Assembly (NCBI GenBank): GCA_946699065.1
Contig: CAMPDV010000236.1
Span: 310,001-374,000, forward strand
DNA from: Loxodes magnus
Lineage: Eukaryota; Ciliophora; Karyorelictea; Loxodida; Loxodidae
Length of the DNA: 64,000 bases
Reading direction: 5' to 3'
Part shown: in pieces, positions 11,702 through 23,659 of the stretch
How the letters are laid out: each line of letters starts with the position of its first letter
Numbering within the stretch: the stretch's first letter is position 1
The notes under the pieces: model-generated
Databases searched by the model: none
What the model was told of the DNA's origin: nothing
The model's input: only the letters and a program-made list of their open reading frames with translations
Program-made: the position numbers and the translations under genes

Positions 11702-11884
11702 TTTTTTAATCTCAAAACTAAAAATAAGTTTAATGTTTTTCCCATAGATAACTACTAAAGAAACTGAAGGAAATAAAATAAAAGTAGCTTAATTAACTAT
11801 AATAGGCTATTTATTAGTTTAGATATAATTAATAGTTACTTTTAAAATTATAGCATTAATGCAAGAAATTTCCCTCTAATTTTT
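11702..11884. promoter_or_regulatory. Divergent promoter region, TRIM-like B / gene K
   Basis: This short spacer sits between TRIM-like B (-) and gene K (+). Its right half, with AATAGTTA, CTTTTAAAATTA and an ATTAA...GAA...TTT run, parallels the spacer at 8820-8900 and supports a common origin of the two divergent modules. Confidence 0.4.
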
Positions 11885-12300
11885 TATTTGCAGAATCTTA
11901 GTTTGCAAACATTTTCATAGAAACTGATAAAAAGAAGAGGAACATTATTTAAAAATAGTACGATATGCTTAGAATGATAATAGATCGTTAAATGGTTTAA
12001 CTATATCTTAGTGATTTTAGAAGCTAAGTATTTAATAAGCTTAATCAACATTAGAAATATCCAATTAGACTAATCTATAAAAAGTATTTAGAAAGTACTT
12101 TCTAAGGAAGAATAAATGCTTAATATTATAATGAATACTCTTTGGTATATCAAGAGGATAAGTTAGAAGAGATATTTAATTATTGTATTTTCTTATTTGA
12201 GATAGAGTAGTAAGAAAGATATTTAAGAGCTTTTAGTAATTTAGAAAACTAAAAAAACAGGTAAGAAGCGACGAAGAATAGAAATAGTCTTAAAACTCAG
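11885..12300 (+). CDS. Short unrecognised gene K (unit 1)
   Basis: A single plus-strand frame with no TGA in its best part gives ETDKKKRNIIQKQYDMLRMI, then YKKYLESTFQGRINAQYYNE and EIFNYCIFLFEIEQQERYLR. It is rich in charged and aromatic residues, as in a small helical protein. The start is unclear: an ATG at 11860 is in another frame, so a short first exon or a start at an internal Met is possible. The 3' end lies before LINE sequence at about 12310. In unit 3 this gene is fused in frame to the start of the VPS9-like gene. I do not recognise it. Confidence 0.45.
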
Positions 12301-12309
12301 CCTTTAAAT

Positions 12310-13650
12310 CCTTATCTCTAATTTTCTTTATTAGTAGCACTCTATTTGAGACGTTAAGATATTTAATGCTTTAACCTAGCAGATAAACCTTCCTCTCAGC
12401 TTTCTTTAAATTCTGCATATCCTTTTCGTTTATTAATATCCATGGTGCATATTTTCTCTTTTTAAATCATTTTTATATTTCTTTTAAAATGTTGTTTAAG
12501 TTTCTTAATTAATTTCATCTAGGAAAATATTTAATTTATTTTTCCTATCTTTTTTTGATCCAATATAAATTTTATCCTTGCTTCTTATCTTATTTTAATG
12601 TAATTATCAATTTCTTAGCATCCTTATCTAATTAGATATTTTACTTATTTCGCCTGCTATTAAAATCTTTTCTTAGTTTTATTGTTTCTGCTGTATATTA
12701 GTACCATTAGTATCTTCTCATTTAATTTGTTACAAAGCCACATATCGCTTTGATCGCTTCTTGGATGTGTTCTGATCATTTGTCATAGTATGCTTCGTTA
12801 TCTAAATTTTCAGAATTCGCTAAGATCTATTTTCTCGAATCATTGTTTGAATCTTCCTTGAATTTTCTATAGCTTGAATTTTTGAAAACTTATCCTTTTA
12901 ATTTATGGGCTTTTTCGATATTCTTCCACAATTTTTATCTTTTTTTTACCTGGCTAATAATCTTCTATTAGTCTCCATTAATAGAATTTTGCGCTGATAA
13001 TGTTAGGCATGATATATTGATCCATTAAGAAGTAATCTATCTTCAATTTTCCTTTCCCTTATGTTGTGATGAAGGTTGGATCTTTAAATCTAAATGATAA
13101 TCTCTCATCAAGTTAAGTAAGTATTAGCCTGCATTATTCTGCTCATATGGTAAAAATTGGGGAATATGCGCACTAAAATCCCCTAATATTAAAATTTATA
13201 ATATTTTGCTTCTTGCTGCTATTATGTATTATTATAGACTTTCTTAAAAGGTTATTAGTTAATTAGAGTCGGATCTTGTAGTGCATATATGTTTATCAAA
13301 GCCAGCCGATCATCAAGTGTTAAACCTATTAATTTCCTCTCTAAAATAATTCTGCTTGATTGAGATCCACTATATCCAATATTTTTGTTCTGCAGATAAT
13401 TCCATCTTTTATATAAAATGCTACTCCTTTGCTGTGTTTTGTGTTCAATTTTACTATTGCTCTGAATCCATATATGTAAGGCATTTCAGCAGTTTGATCT
13501 CTAAATATTTCTTAAATCGTCAAAAAACTTACCTTCTTTTCACACTTGAACTTCTTTAGATCTTCCTTGTTTGATTTTATTTATCTGACATTTTCTGTGC
13601 CTATGTTTAATTATGTCTATTTTATAATACTAGTATTCCCTTGTACTTCC
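12310..13650 (-). mobile_element. LINE endonuclease half (unit 1)
   Basis: The minus strand encodes an apurinic/apyrimidinic-type LINE endonuclease. In order: LNIGTENVRQ, the catalytic-Glu motif FLTIQE, HSKGVAFYIKDGII, RLALINIYALQDPT, the GDFN-type motif as ILGDFSAHIPQFLPYE, PTFI and KLKIDYFLM. A Lys-rich linker follows, ending near 12310 (KYAPWILINEKD, then RKVYLLGQ). These pieces fall in at least three frames, so the gene is broken. The RT that should follow is missing; minus-strand RT sequence appears only at 2215-4060, 8.2 kb further on. Confidence 0.8.
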
Positions 13651-13699
13651 TATTTTTCTAGATCCTACTATCCTGTATTTTTAGCTTCCTCTTCTTTAA

Positions 13700-14823
13700 T
13701 AGAATGAAACCAAAATCTTTTTTTAAGTTTACTACTTTTCCTGTACTTATGTCTTCATCTTTTCTACTTGATACTATCTTCCTTGCCAATATATTTTATT
13801 TTCAATATTTTTGAGACAGCGTTGTGTTTATGTATACTTCCTTCCTGTCACTGTTTTCTAGTTGCTCCAGTTTTGTTTTGCCACATTTCCTATTTTATTT
13901 TCTTATTTTTTTGTATCGTTTTTCGTTTTTTATCAGTTTCATATTTATTGAATTTTATAGTTAAGTATCTATTAAAGTCGATCTGATTTAAAGTAACTTT
14001 AGTATGGCTTAAACTTGATGTTTTTGCTAGAAATTCAAATAGATATTTTATTTGAAGGTTAATCTGCTTTAGTTTTATTCACTTTTTTTCCTTCGCTATC
14101 TGTTTCTTTTTTTAGTAAGGTATTTTAATCCTGATTTCCGAATGCATCAACCTCGTTTTTATTCCTTAGCATTTTTTATTACTTCTTTTATAGCTTTTTT
14201 CCTTAAGCTTTAATTTTTGCTATGCACTTTTTGGTTACAGTTCATATATTTTCAAATTGATAGATAACTCAAACAAGTGCTTATAACTCCTTCGTCTAAC
14301 TTATCTGGTATAATTGTTGCATCTTTGATCTCCTTCAATTCTTTATAAGATTTCATTTTCCCATTGGCTCACGTTGTACCTTTTACTGTTCCGATTTCTG
14401 TACATACTATTTTTCTGTATTGCTCCGGTTATTTTTTACCTGGTTCAAACTATAATGAATGTTAAGTGCTCAATTAATGAATCGGGTATTTCTTAATTTT
14501 GTAGAATTCCTCTATATTTCTTTGCTCTGTTGGTATTACAAAATTTCTATATTTTCATGTTTAATTACATCCGAATTGTGTGAGTATTTCTTTATTTTTG
14601 AATCATATAATAATTATTCCTTCTGAAGGATATTCACATTCTCAATATTTTTGCCATATTCTTGATTCAGATTTTTGAGAATTGCTTGAACGATTTCATT
14701 TCTTGCCTTTTTGTCGGACTAAATCTTTGGTTGTAGTATTTTTTTTTTAAATTTATTGAAATAGGTAACTCCTACCCTTTTAGCTGCTTTGAACGACATA
14801 TTCTCGTCCTCGTTTTATGGCAT
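13700..14823 (-). mobile_element. ORF1-like region upstream of LINE endonuclease (unit 1)
   Basis: The minus-strand ATG at 14823-14821 opens MPQNEDENMSFKAAKRVGVT, followed by QSDKKARNEIVQAILKNLNQ and YDSKIKKYSHNSDVI. It is basic, Gln/Asn/Lys-rich and lies just upstream of the endonuclease on the same strand, where a LINE ORF1 (nucleic-acid-binding protein) is expected. The middle part has several frame changes and Lys-rich tracts. Assignment to the LINE rests mainly on position. Confidence 0.45.
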
Positions 14824-15240
14824 TTGCTGGTTCTTTTTTCTATTATTATAACGATTTGCACAGAGCTTTTGTCTTAGTAAATGTTCTAACTTTCCTACTA
14901 TTTTTGATAGGAAGCTTAGCTTTAAGAGTTCTGTTCCCTTTTTCTTAGTACTTTCCTCCTAGTATTTTAAAGATTTTACAACAGTGTCGTTTTTCTTAAA
15001 AATAAATCAAAAATCTGATTAAGTAGTAAAAGCTATTTAATACATTTATTAAATTTACCAAGTAGTCCCGATCTAAGATTGGCGGCATGTGGATTGTGAG
15101 ATAGGTACTTTATATAGAAGCTTAATATTGTACTTTTAAATAATGTAATAATAGATATTTTAATTTATAATGGTTTAAATTTTTGATGGTAACTGTTATA
15201 AATTACCTTTATAGCTTTTGTAGTCTAAATAATAATAAAA
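14824..15240. other. Spacer between LINE 5' end and RING-kelch gene (unit 1)
   Basis: AT-rich sequence between the minus-strand ORF1-like region and the plus-strand RING-kelch ATG. The part nearest 14,900-15,000 may still belong to the LINE 5' region (its minus frame reads RQKLCANRYNNRKK). The last 200 bp should hold the RING-kelch promoter; no element is identifiable. Confidence 0.35.
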
Positions 15241-16682
15241 ATGTAAGCGTTACCAAAATGCTTAATCTGCTTAGAAGATTACAACTTAACTAATGCTCTT
15301 CCAACTGTCTTACCTTGTGGACATATTTACTGTGGTTTGTGTTTGAATACTCAGTACTGATTATAAGGCATAATGTAATGTCCTATTTGTTAAAAAGGAT
15401 TCCATTTTAGATTTACTTAGCTTAAGAAAGTGATTTAATAAGAATGATATTTTAAAACTAATAATACATATAAAAGATTTAAGATGCTAGATAGAAATTA
15501 AAAGAAACCAAAAGCTAAATTATGCAAAAATCTAAAACCATTACAACCAAATTATCAAACATTACTAATACTCTCATAATACCATATACTAATATCATCC
15601 AATACACTACCATTAACCTACTTTTATCTACAACTAATAACACTCAAATATTATACAATCATCCTAATTCCCTATTTACTAATAGCTAAAACCAACTAAA
15701 ATCTAATATAACATAAGCAGTCTAACTATATTCCACTATATAACCAGCTTTAATACAAAAGCTATCTAAATTAACTTAAAGTTAAATCTAACTAATAAGA
15801 TAGAAACTATAATACAATACTAAGTAAGAAAAATTAAATAACAGTAAAGATAAACTAACCTAACACTTTATATCATCCTATATTCACTTTTTTAATTATG
15901 GAATTTAAAAATTAAGTTTATTTAATATTTAGACAGAGTAATTAAAATAAATCCAAGTTTAAATTATAATTCCAGATTTGAGTAAAAGTATAGAATACTA
16001 AAATAAGTTATATTTAATTGGAGGATATAACAGAAATTAAAATAAAGCAATAAAAGAAACTTGATAATTTGATTTTGAAGGTAATAATAAAAAACTTAGT
16101 GATCTAAACGAGGGAAGAGATAACTTTGGAATAGCAGCTGCTTAAAAACATCTTTATGTGGTTGGAGGATTTACTAATAATATTAAAGTTTTATAATCAG
16201 TAGAAAAGTTATAGATAGGAAACTAAAGTAAATGATAAAACTGCTCTTAATTTCCATTTTTAATATTTTATTAAACTTTAGTAGTAGATAAAGATGAATA
16301 AAATATATATTCTTTTGGAGGTATAAATTAGGAAGGATAATACTTAAAAGAAATATGAAAGTATAACATATAGAATGATAGATGGATTAAGTAAAATTTG
16401 AATCTTCCTGAGGCTGTTGCTTTTCCTATAGTTTCTTTACAACCTTTTGTCATACTTGGAGGTCTAAAAAATTGATCTACGAATGAATATTCAAGAAGAA
16501 TATATAAAAGAAACAAAGAATAATGAGAATAAAGTTAAATTTTTAAAGATGTTTTTGCTTTAACGGAGATGAAAATAAGAAATAACTATGGATATGTTTT
16601 TGCGTTTGAAAAACCAAGAATTTCAATAATGAGAATTGATTTAGAGAAATTGAGTTATAGAAGTATAAAAAGTCATAGCTGA
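15241..16682 (+). pseudogene. RING-kelch gene, frameshifted copy (unit 1)
   Basis: The ATG at 15241 starts a canonical RING-HC finger: C7-x2-C10, C26-x-H28, C31-x2-C34, C47-x2-C50 (LPCGHIYCGLCLNTQYW; W40 is TGA). The linker and kelch repeats (YLIGGYNRN, ETWQFDF, LYVVGGFTNN, WKYNIQNDRW, FVILGG) are in a different frame and end at TGA 16680-16682. Compared with the intact copy at 59256, four bases are missing between 15414 and 15415, exactly where the frame changes. Unless that spot is spliced, this copy makes only a RING fragment. RING plus kelch suggests an E3 ubiquitin ligase with a beta-propeller substrate-binding part (inference from family architecture). Confidence 0.8.
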
Positions 16683-17143
16683 TAAACATAATAATATTTA
16701 TATTATTAATAGTATTTATAATAAATATAATCTCATATGTAAAGAAGTAGTTTAAAGATCAGTAATTAGTTAAATATGTTTCTACTTATTAAAATATTTA
16801 AAGCATCTGAAATAAATAAAGAATCAAATTTTATCTAAATATATTTAAAAATCTATTATTCAAATATTATTATTAGATACTAACATACAGCTTATAACAT
16901 ACAAAGACATATTCAAAACAGTCAAAAAAACTATTTTTAAATGCATCCTTTTATTAAAATTATACAAGTACTACTTAGATTACACTATTGATTATCTAAT
17001 CAAAACTATAATCAAATAATCATTAAGCTATACCTATACCTATATACTAATTAAGTTATCACTACTATCATCAAGTCAACATCTTCAAGTCTAAAATACA
17101 TTATTTCCTTTAATCATTTAACTAACTACTGTATATACTTAAA
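16683..17143. other. AT-rich intergenic region (unit 1)
   Basis: Between the RING-kelch TGA and the next ATG at 17144. There is no convincing frame on either strand and no repeat or RNA structure that I can recognise. It should contain the promoter of the junction-spanning gene. Confidence 0.45.
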
Positions 17144-20100
17144 ATGTCACCTTGACATTTAAAAATTTGTGAGACTTATCACTCTTCAAATACTGAATAT
17201 AGAGAAGAATTAATGCCTTGAAGTACTTAAAAAGGAATCTCTGCTATAGTAAATAAAATAGAATAAAGTATATGATTTATCTCAAGGAAAGCATTCTAAG
17301 GTACAATTAACTAATGGTGTTATATTGATATGAATTGAATGCCCTTGAAGCACATTATGGGTCTGAGGTTAAATAGTTTAATTTGAAAGTATTGATTATC
17401 TAAGTATAGGGTTTTGTAATTGGAATAAGGATATGAGTAATTAGATGGCTGCATACTATAATCCTTAGATAACTACATAATTGCAGTTTAAAATAATTGA
17501 CATATAAAAATGTAAATTTAAATTTGATACAGCTGCAACCATTTGATAGAATGCCTACTATACTGAATAATTTAAAAATCTATATTAATTTCCAGAATTA
17601 ACTAAACAAATCATATAGAAGAGAAATTATAAGTATATAAGCTCAGAACCTAATCATTAAATTTCCGAAAAGATCTTTAAGACCGTCATTTGCTTATTGA
17701 TAGCCCTTATTGCATCTATGAAGATTATGACACTTTTGAAGATGTAACTACTATTGAGACATAAGGGAATGACTATAGTATAAGATTTGAAATAAAAGTT
17801 TTATTCTTTATAATTAAGTGTATATAAATATGTTTCCTAGTAGTAAAGCAGTAGAGATAGATTTAGAAATAAAAATATTACACCGATTGCTACTTGATCT
17901 AGTTAAAATAGAAGGATGTATAAATGTTGATAGGAAGTGATGAAACATTTAAATGTCTTTAATTGGAAGAAGAAATCTTACAATTAAAGATGTCCAAATA
18001 TCTTTTTAGTTTAAATATTAATTTTGATCAATTGCTTAATTAAATTTTCTTACATTTCCTTCTTCTTTATGTTAAGAAACTAGTACGATTTTTTGATGTC
18101 TTAATTTAGATTTTTTTAGATTTGCTTTCTTGCTTAGTGTTCTTTATGAGTTGAAGTGTTGATTGAAAGGGTAATTTATGGTTGTTGTTATTTAATATAA
18201 GAGGTTTGAAGTTGGTTAGGTTTGTAAGGTATTGGAAGAGCTATATGAGATTTTTTGTTTGTAGCTAAAGAGTAAGTGTTTAGGTATTATTGGATGACTA
18301 TGAGAGTGTTAAGTAATAACTGATAGTACTAGATAAGTTTGGCCTGATTTTGTTAGAAAGGATATGAATTTTAGATATTAGTATGCTTATATTAGTAGCA
18401 AATTAGATTTGCTTAATAGCTCTAAATAGGTCTAGCATCTTAATTAAGCTATATAGCAATATAGGATTATTTATTAATGGCTTAGATTCTAAGCATCTAT
18501 TTAGAATAACTAAACTATTGACTCTTTTATACAAATTGCATAATTTGAATGGATATTAAAAAATAATAAAAAGCTTAGTTTAGATTGCAAATGGCTTCAG
18601 TAGCTATATGGCTTTCAGCTTTTTAGATCATTAGATGGCCTAAAATATCTCATTAGGCTACCTTAAGAGATTATAAAGGATCAATAGATACTCAGGAACA
18701 ACCAAAGTTAAGTAGATTTATAAATCAAACTCTTTATAAGGGGATTAAGAACCTAACTACTCTACCAAATTAATTAGACAAGTAAACTACGGATAAATTC
18801 CCTATCAATGGAATTTCTAGCTAAAATTATCAATATGGATAGTTTAAAGCAGCAAAAATAGTAAAAAAGAAACTAATCTTTAAGAATAAAGGCTTAAGTT
18901 AATATCTAGTAAAAGAGTTGGAAAACCAATTTCAAAAATAAATATATACTGTAAAAATTAAAGCAGCAGGCTGTTATAGTTCCAAACAAACAAAATAAGA
19001 GCAATTAAATTTAGAACTTATTAAATACCAAATTAAGTGTTTAGTGAGCAAAAAACTATGGAAGTAGTAAAAGATACTTAAGGAAATATTTATTAAGAAG
19101 GATTATAACAAGAAGCCTCGGAGGAATAAAACAAGTATAAAAGGAATTTAAATCATTCAATCAAAAAAATTTACCGATGTAAGCAATTCTTTGCTGCTTA
19201 TAAATCAATTTATTGAAATAGTTTCTCGTAATTATTCTGAAAGTTGGCCTTAAGAGTAGATTGTAAGAAATGTCCCTGAGTTATTGGATATCTTTAGAAT
19301 AATGAGACTTGTTCATAAGAGAAAAATGTAATGGTAAAAATAAGGATTATAGTTAGTAGATGAGAATAGGAGGCCCAGAACTTGATTTTACCTTAAGATA
19401 TAGTTTAATTATTTTGGAGAATATTCCAGACAACAATGAGATTGAGTATTTACGAATTTTAGAACTTGAGTAGTTTGTTTATCTTTGTTGGAGCTGTTAG
19501 AGGCGATCTCCATTATAAAGGTTTGTATGAGGACTTGGATGAATAAAGTATGAATTATAAAAAGTAGTTAGGAGTCTTAGATGCTTTAGCATATGATTTA
19601 GTATTAGGGCTTGAAAATGATCCTGATAATATCTATTGAATTATCGGCGAACAATAGTTTTGGTAATAATTAGAGGAAGATTGTTGATAAGCAGAGTAAT
19701 TTTAGAGGTTTAATATGGAAAAAATAAGAGATAAATGTCTCTAAGCATTTGATTTAAAGTTAGTAATTGAAAATAATTAGGGTATTGTTAGTAACCCTGT
19801 TCTAGTTATTACAAATATTGGTTATACTATCCCTTTTAAAGCTATTTAAAATAAATATTAAGCATTCCCTAGCTAGCCTCACAATTAAATTAATATTTTC
19901 TTTCAATAAAGTTAAGCTTTCAAGTCTTAAGTATAAAATTAGTGCTTTTATTATATTTTGGTATTTAGCGTTTTTATTAGATTTATAGCCTTTAATGAAA
20001 GAAGAAATTAAACTAATATAAAATGAGTTAGAAGGGTATTGACTTAATTCTAGCTATAAGAGTGTTGATGCTAATTCATTAACTTTTAAATAGCATTAGT

Positions 20101-21774
20101 CTCTATTATTGTATAAGATAGACTTATAAAATAAGAGCTAATTAATATATATTCATTACAATATTGTTGTGTAGTGAACATTCCTGCTCTAAAGGAGTAA
20201 TCATTGTATTTCAAAAAATCTATTCTTTAGGTAAATTTCTAAATTAAAAGGACTTTAGCTATGAGAATAATAGACTATTAGTGAAATTATAGAAAATATC
20301 CAGAAATTATAGTTAATTTAAATTCCTGAAAGGCTTTTCAGATTTTGTTTGAAACAATCTTAAAATAAAAGTTTAGTTTATTCAAATCTGCTTTTTAAAT
20401 GAATAATGCTTTAATCTAACTAAACAAATGATTAAGTCTAAAGCTAGCAAATTAAATAGCTTTCAATTTATAGATAAGTCATTAATACGATTTATTAAGC
20501 CTTTTTAAAGGAAAATTTAAGCAAGCTAGCAAAATATAAGAGCTATTAAAATATAGCCATTATTAATTTACCTTATCTTACTAAAACGTAATATTCCTTT
20601 AGAAAATGAAGCTGCTTATTTAGTGTTTTTAAGATTTATAGAATATCTAAATTTAGAATTGCTTTAATAGCTATAATAAGCTTAATAAATATGCTAAAGT
20701 AAAGCTTTTGATCTTAGTTCAATTTAGAAAGTTTAGTAAAAGGTATAAAAGGACTAGAATTACAATTACATTCTTATTTATTTTTAAATTAAAGAGTCTG
20801 AATCTTCGTTTTCTTTAAGAAGACTCATATAGCAATTTGAATAATGCATTTACTAGTTGGTTTGGTAGATTTCTATTTAGATAAGCTTAAATGGTATAAA
20901 TTAAATGAATAGAATAAAAATAACTTCTTAATCATTTTAATTACTTAAAACTAAATAAAATGCTTGATGGTATAAAAGAACTTGCTACTACTAATAGTAG
21001 AACTAGTTTATATAAATCAAAAGCTACTACAAGGATATTTATTGGCTTTATATTACAATTGTAGCTATTTAGGTTTATAAAGTCAATCAATCATTTTCAA
21101 ATTTATGAGAACCCGATTCAGTTCATTTCAAATGTTTTTCCTAAAGCAGTTAGCAAAATAATTTGATAACATTACTAAAATAGATATCCTAAGCATAAGT
21201 AAATTTGGTAAATAAGGATATCTATTTATTAAAACTTCCACTAAATCTTGAAGAGTTTATGATATAGCTTCTTAACACTGGATATAATAATATTAAATAA
21301 TACCATTTATAAATCATTTAATTGCTTAATATCTTAATAAGCTAAGTCTCATAACTTTAACCATCTAATTCATTATTAATAACTCATATTCTAAATCAAT
21401 AAAACTAACCTTATAATTATCAATTCCCTAATTATTAGATACTAAAACACTTCATTTTTACCACCATCTTGAGGCTTATTCCCATTTAAAATAGACTTTT
21501 CATTTAATTAACTTTAAGAACAAATATTTAAAACTACTTGAACAAATATTGCTAAGAAAACCTATTTTAACTACTAAAATATTAGCAAAGCTGATTAAAT
21601 AAAGTTACCATGCTAGTAAGATTTACTTTCTTAATCAGATAAATTAACTTAACTTATTTATTAGCTAATTAAATGCTACCTAAGAAATAGTAAACTTCTT
21701 AAGAACAACAAATCACTTTAATAAAAATGTTAATTAAATTAAGTTACTGATATAAATCAGATACTTCGTTTTAA
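17144..21774 (+). CDS. Junction-spanning long gene, copy across units 1 and 2
   Basis: Protein-like plus-strand sequence runs from about ATG 17144 through the unit junction at 19603/19604 to about 21774, where LINE sequence starts. The frame of the ATG is also the frame used on both sides of the junction (YEDLDEQSMNYKKQ before, LGLENDPDNIYWIIGEQQFW after). Inside, other frames look better in places (FESIDYLSIGFCNWNKDMSN around 17370-17490, and a TGA-free stretch at 18690-19310), so short introns or frameshifts are likely. A hydrophobic part lies around 18,050-18,200. No domain is recognised. The junction makes this a chimera: at the array's right edge the same 5' half continues differently. 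Confidence 0.5.
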
Positions 21775-23606
21775 TTATGTTCAAAAAGTTCAACCATCGT
21801 TCTTTCTATCTTCCAACTTTTCCCGTTGTTTCTTGTGCTTTCTTATTGTTCTTCTTTAGGCTCCAATCAATCATCTGTGTTTTGTTCTACAATTTCAATT
21901 CTTTTTTTCGTAGATTCTTATGAAAATTTTTATCTGAAGATCTGCATCCATTTACTTATGAGAAGTGAACTGCTAGTTTATTGAAAGTTAATCGTAAGTT
22001 ACTAGTTTTTCCAAGTTTTTTCCAGGAAATTTATCAGAGATATTTCTAACTATGTCCTAATAGTAGATACATTCCAAGATATGTCTAAACGTGTCTTTTC
22101 CTCCACATATACAAAGGTAATTTTTTACAGGATAATGACCCATATGTAAGTCATATTGAAAACTGTAAGAATTAGTTCGTAATTTAAAGATTGAGATGAT
22201 TTCTTTTTTATATTCTTTGTTTAGTTTAGTGTAATTTATTTCAGGAAATTTCAAAAGTCCTCCAAGTTGCTCTCTAAATATCTGTGCAGTGGGCATGTCT
22301 CTATATCGTATAGTTGCTTCTTAATAGAATTTGTTTCTTATTTTTCTTCAATAAGATTCTCAAAAGAAAGTTAATTAGAAATCATGGTTTGGTCGTCATT
22401 GCTAATTCCGTAATACTAAAACATCCTTTTAACTTACTAAAAGTAAAAAGATTTTTAGTTTCAATTGTAATCAAAGAGTCTTCCTATATCGAATTCCGGA
22501 TAAGTCCTAGTTTCTTTCCGTATTTTAAAGTAAAACGGAAAAAGTGACTAACCATAATATGCTCAAAAGAGAGTCAGTTAAAGTCTATGTAACAGGACTC
22601 ATTAAAGACAGAGATAGGCGACTGTAAAGTCTTCCTCGCAATTATACACATACTTTTATTTATCTTCTCTTTCATAGACTATGAGCCACTCATTATAGTT
22701 CAAAGAACCAATTCTCCAACGTATTCAGCCTTAGGCAACGTAAACATGCGACAAAGCATTTTAAAGTGTCAGGGAGTAACATTCTTGTATCGGCTGAGAG
22801 TATAAATGCATTTCTTTACCGATTCTAAATATGTTTAATTTCTTAATTTACAGTGATTGATCAAAAGACCATTTTCTTGTATTATGACTCCAAGGTATGT
22901 CACTTGATTCTTCTATTTGATATGTTAATCTTCCAGTTTCAAGTTTAATTCTATTTTTTTAACTTTTCTTTTTTTAACAAATTGTATTGCTTCAGTTGTT
23001 TTACTAGTGTTTATTTACAGAAAAATAAACTGAAAAACTCTATTGTATTAATCTATAAGTTATTACATCCTTTAAGCAGAACAAGAAAGGAGTATAAGGT
23101 CATCTGCCCACGCTCTGCATACAAAGTTCATATTGTGCAGATTGATACCTAGATGTGTATTTCTTTTCTATAGATGTCTGATTACTATATCATAATATAA
23201 GAGGGAGAGTACAGAACCATGTGAATTCCTTTGCACAACTTCATTGTTGTAATGAAAACGTCGAGTTGTTTACCCATCGATTAGAAAAGAGGAATTCAGG
23301 TTACTGTAGAAAGACTCTAGTGCCAGTATCAATCCCAGAGAAAGTTTTATTCTCTAAGATGCTGAAAAAGTGTTCTTCTTCAATACTATCAAACATCTTC
23401 TCAACATAAATAAGATTAGATGCCTCCTTGTTTAGCAGATCTATATAAATAATACACTATGATCTTACTGAATCCTATTCTAATCCAATAAAAGGAAATC
23501 TAGCATCTAAAAGATTTCTTTTATCTAATAGATAAAACAGACTACTAAGAATAAAACTGGAATAATTTATCTTTTTTGTAAGAAACTAAATAGACATTAA
23601 TTAGTA
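21760..23606 (-). mobile_element. LINE reverse-transcriptase half (unit 2)
   Basis: Copy of the element at 2215-4060 with the same motifs (FDSIEEE, ADDLILLS, YLGVII, C-terminal knuckle) and the same shared frame change. It has small differences near its 3' end, including an extra T in a T-run near 21930 and a Val-to-Gly change in the C-terminal region. Confidence 0.83.
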
Positions 23607-23659
23607 TGCTTATGGTTAATGGTTCTAAACATTAATTGGATAATTTAAGAGAAATAAAA

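Larger units (their letters stand above)
60..19603. repeat. Tandem repeat unit 1 (19.5 kb)
   Basis: The sequence from base 1 reappears at 19545 and 39080, and its first 59 bases again at 63566. The right-hand junction at 63624 shows where a unit ends: the first 59 bases are shared by all four occurrences and the next base starts different sequence only in the last one. Unit 1 is thus 60-19603, and bases 1-59 close a previous copy. Unit 1 and unit 2 differ by scattered substitutions and small indels, concentrated at the equivalents of 5,650-7,200, 7,500-8,300 and 13,010-13,740. Confidence 0.95.

Noticed and set aside
16328-16516. Minus-strand 62-codon ORF, repeated at 35863 and 60347
   Set aside because: It lies antisense within the kelch repeats of the RING-kelch gene, which has clear domain support.
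60-19603. The ~19.5-kb unit as a Maverick/Polinton-like virus or transposon
   Set aside because: The size fits, but I find no polymerase B, retroviral-type integrase, packaging ATPase, protease or capsid motifs, and no terminal inverted repeats. The unit edges cut through a gene.
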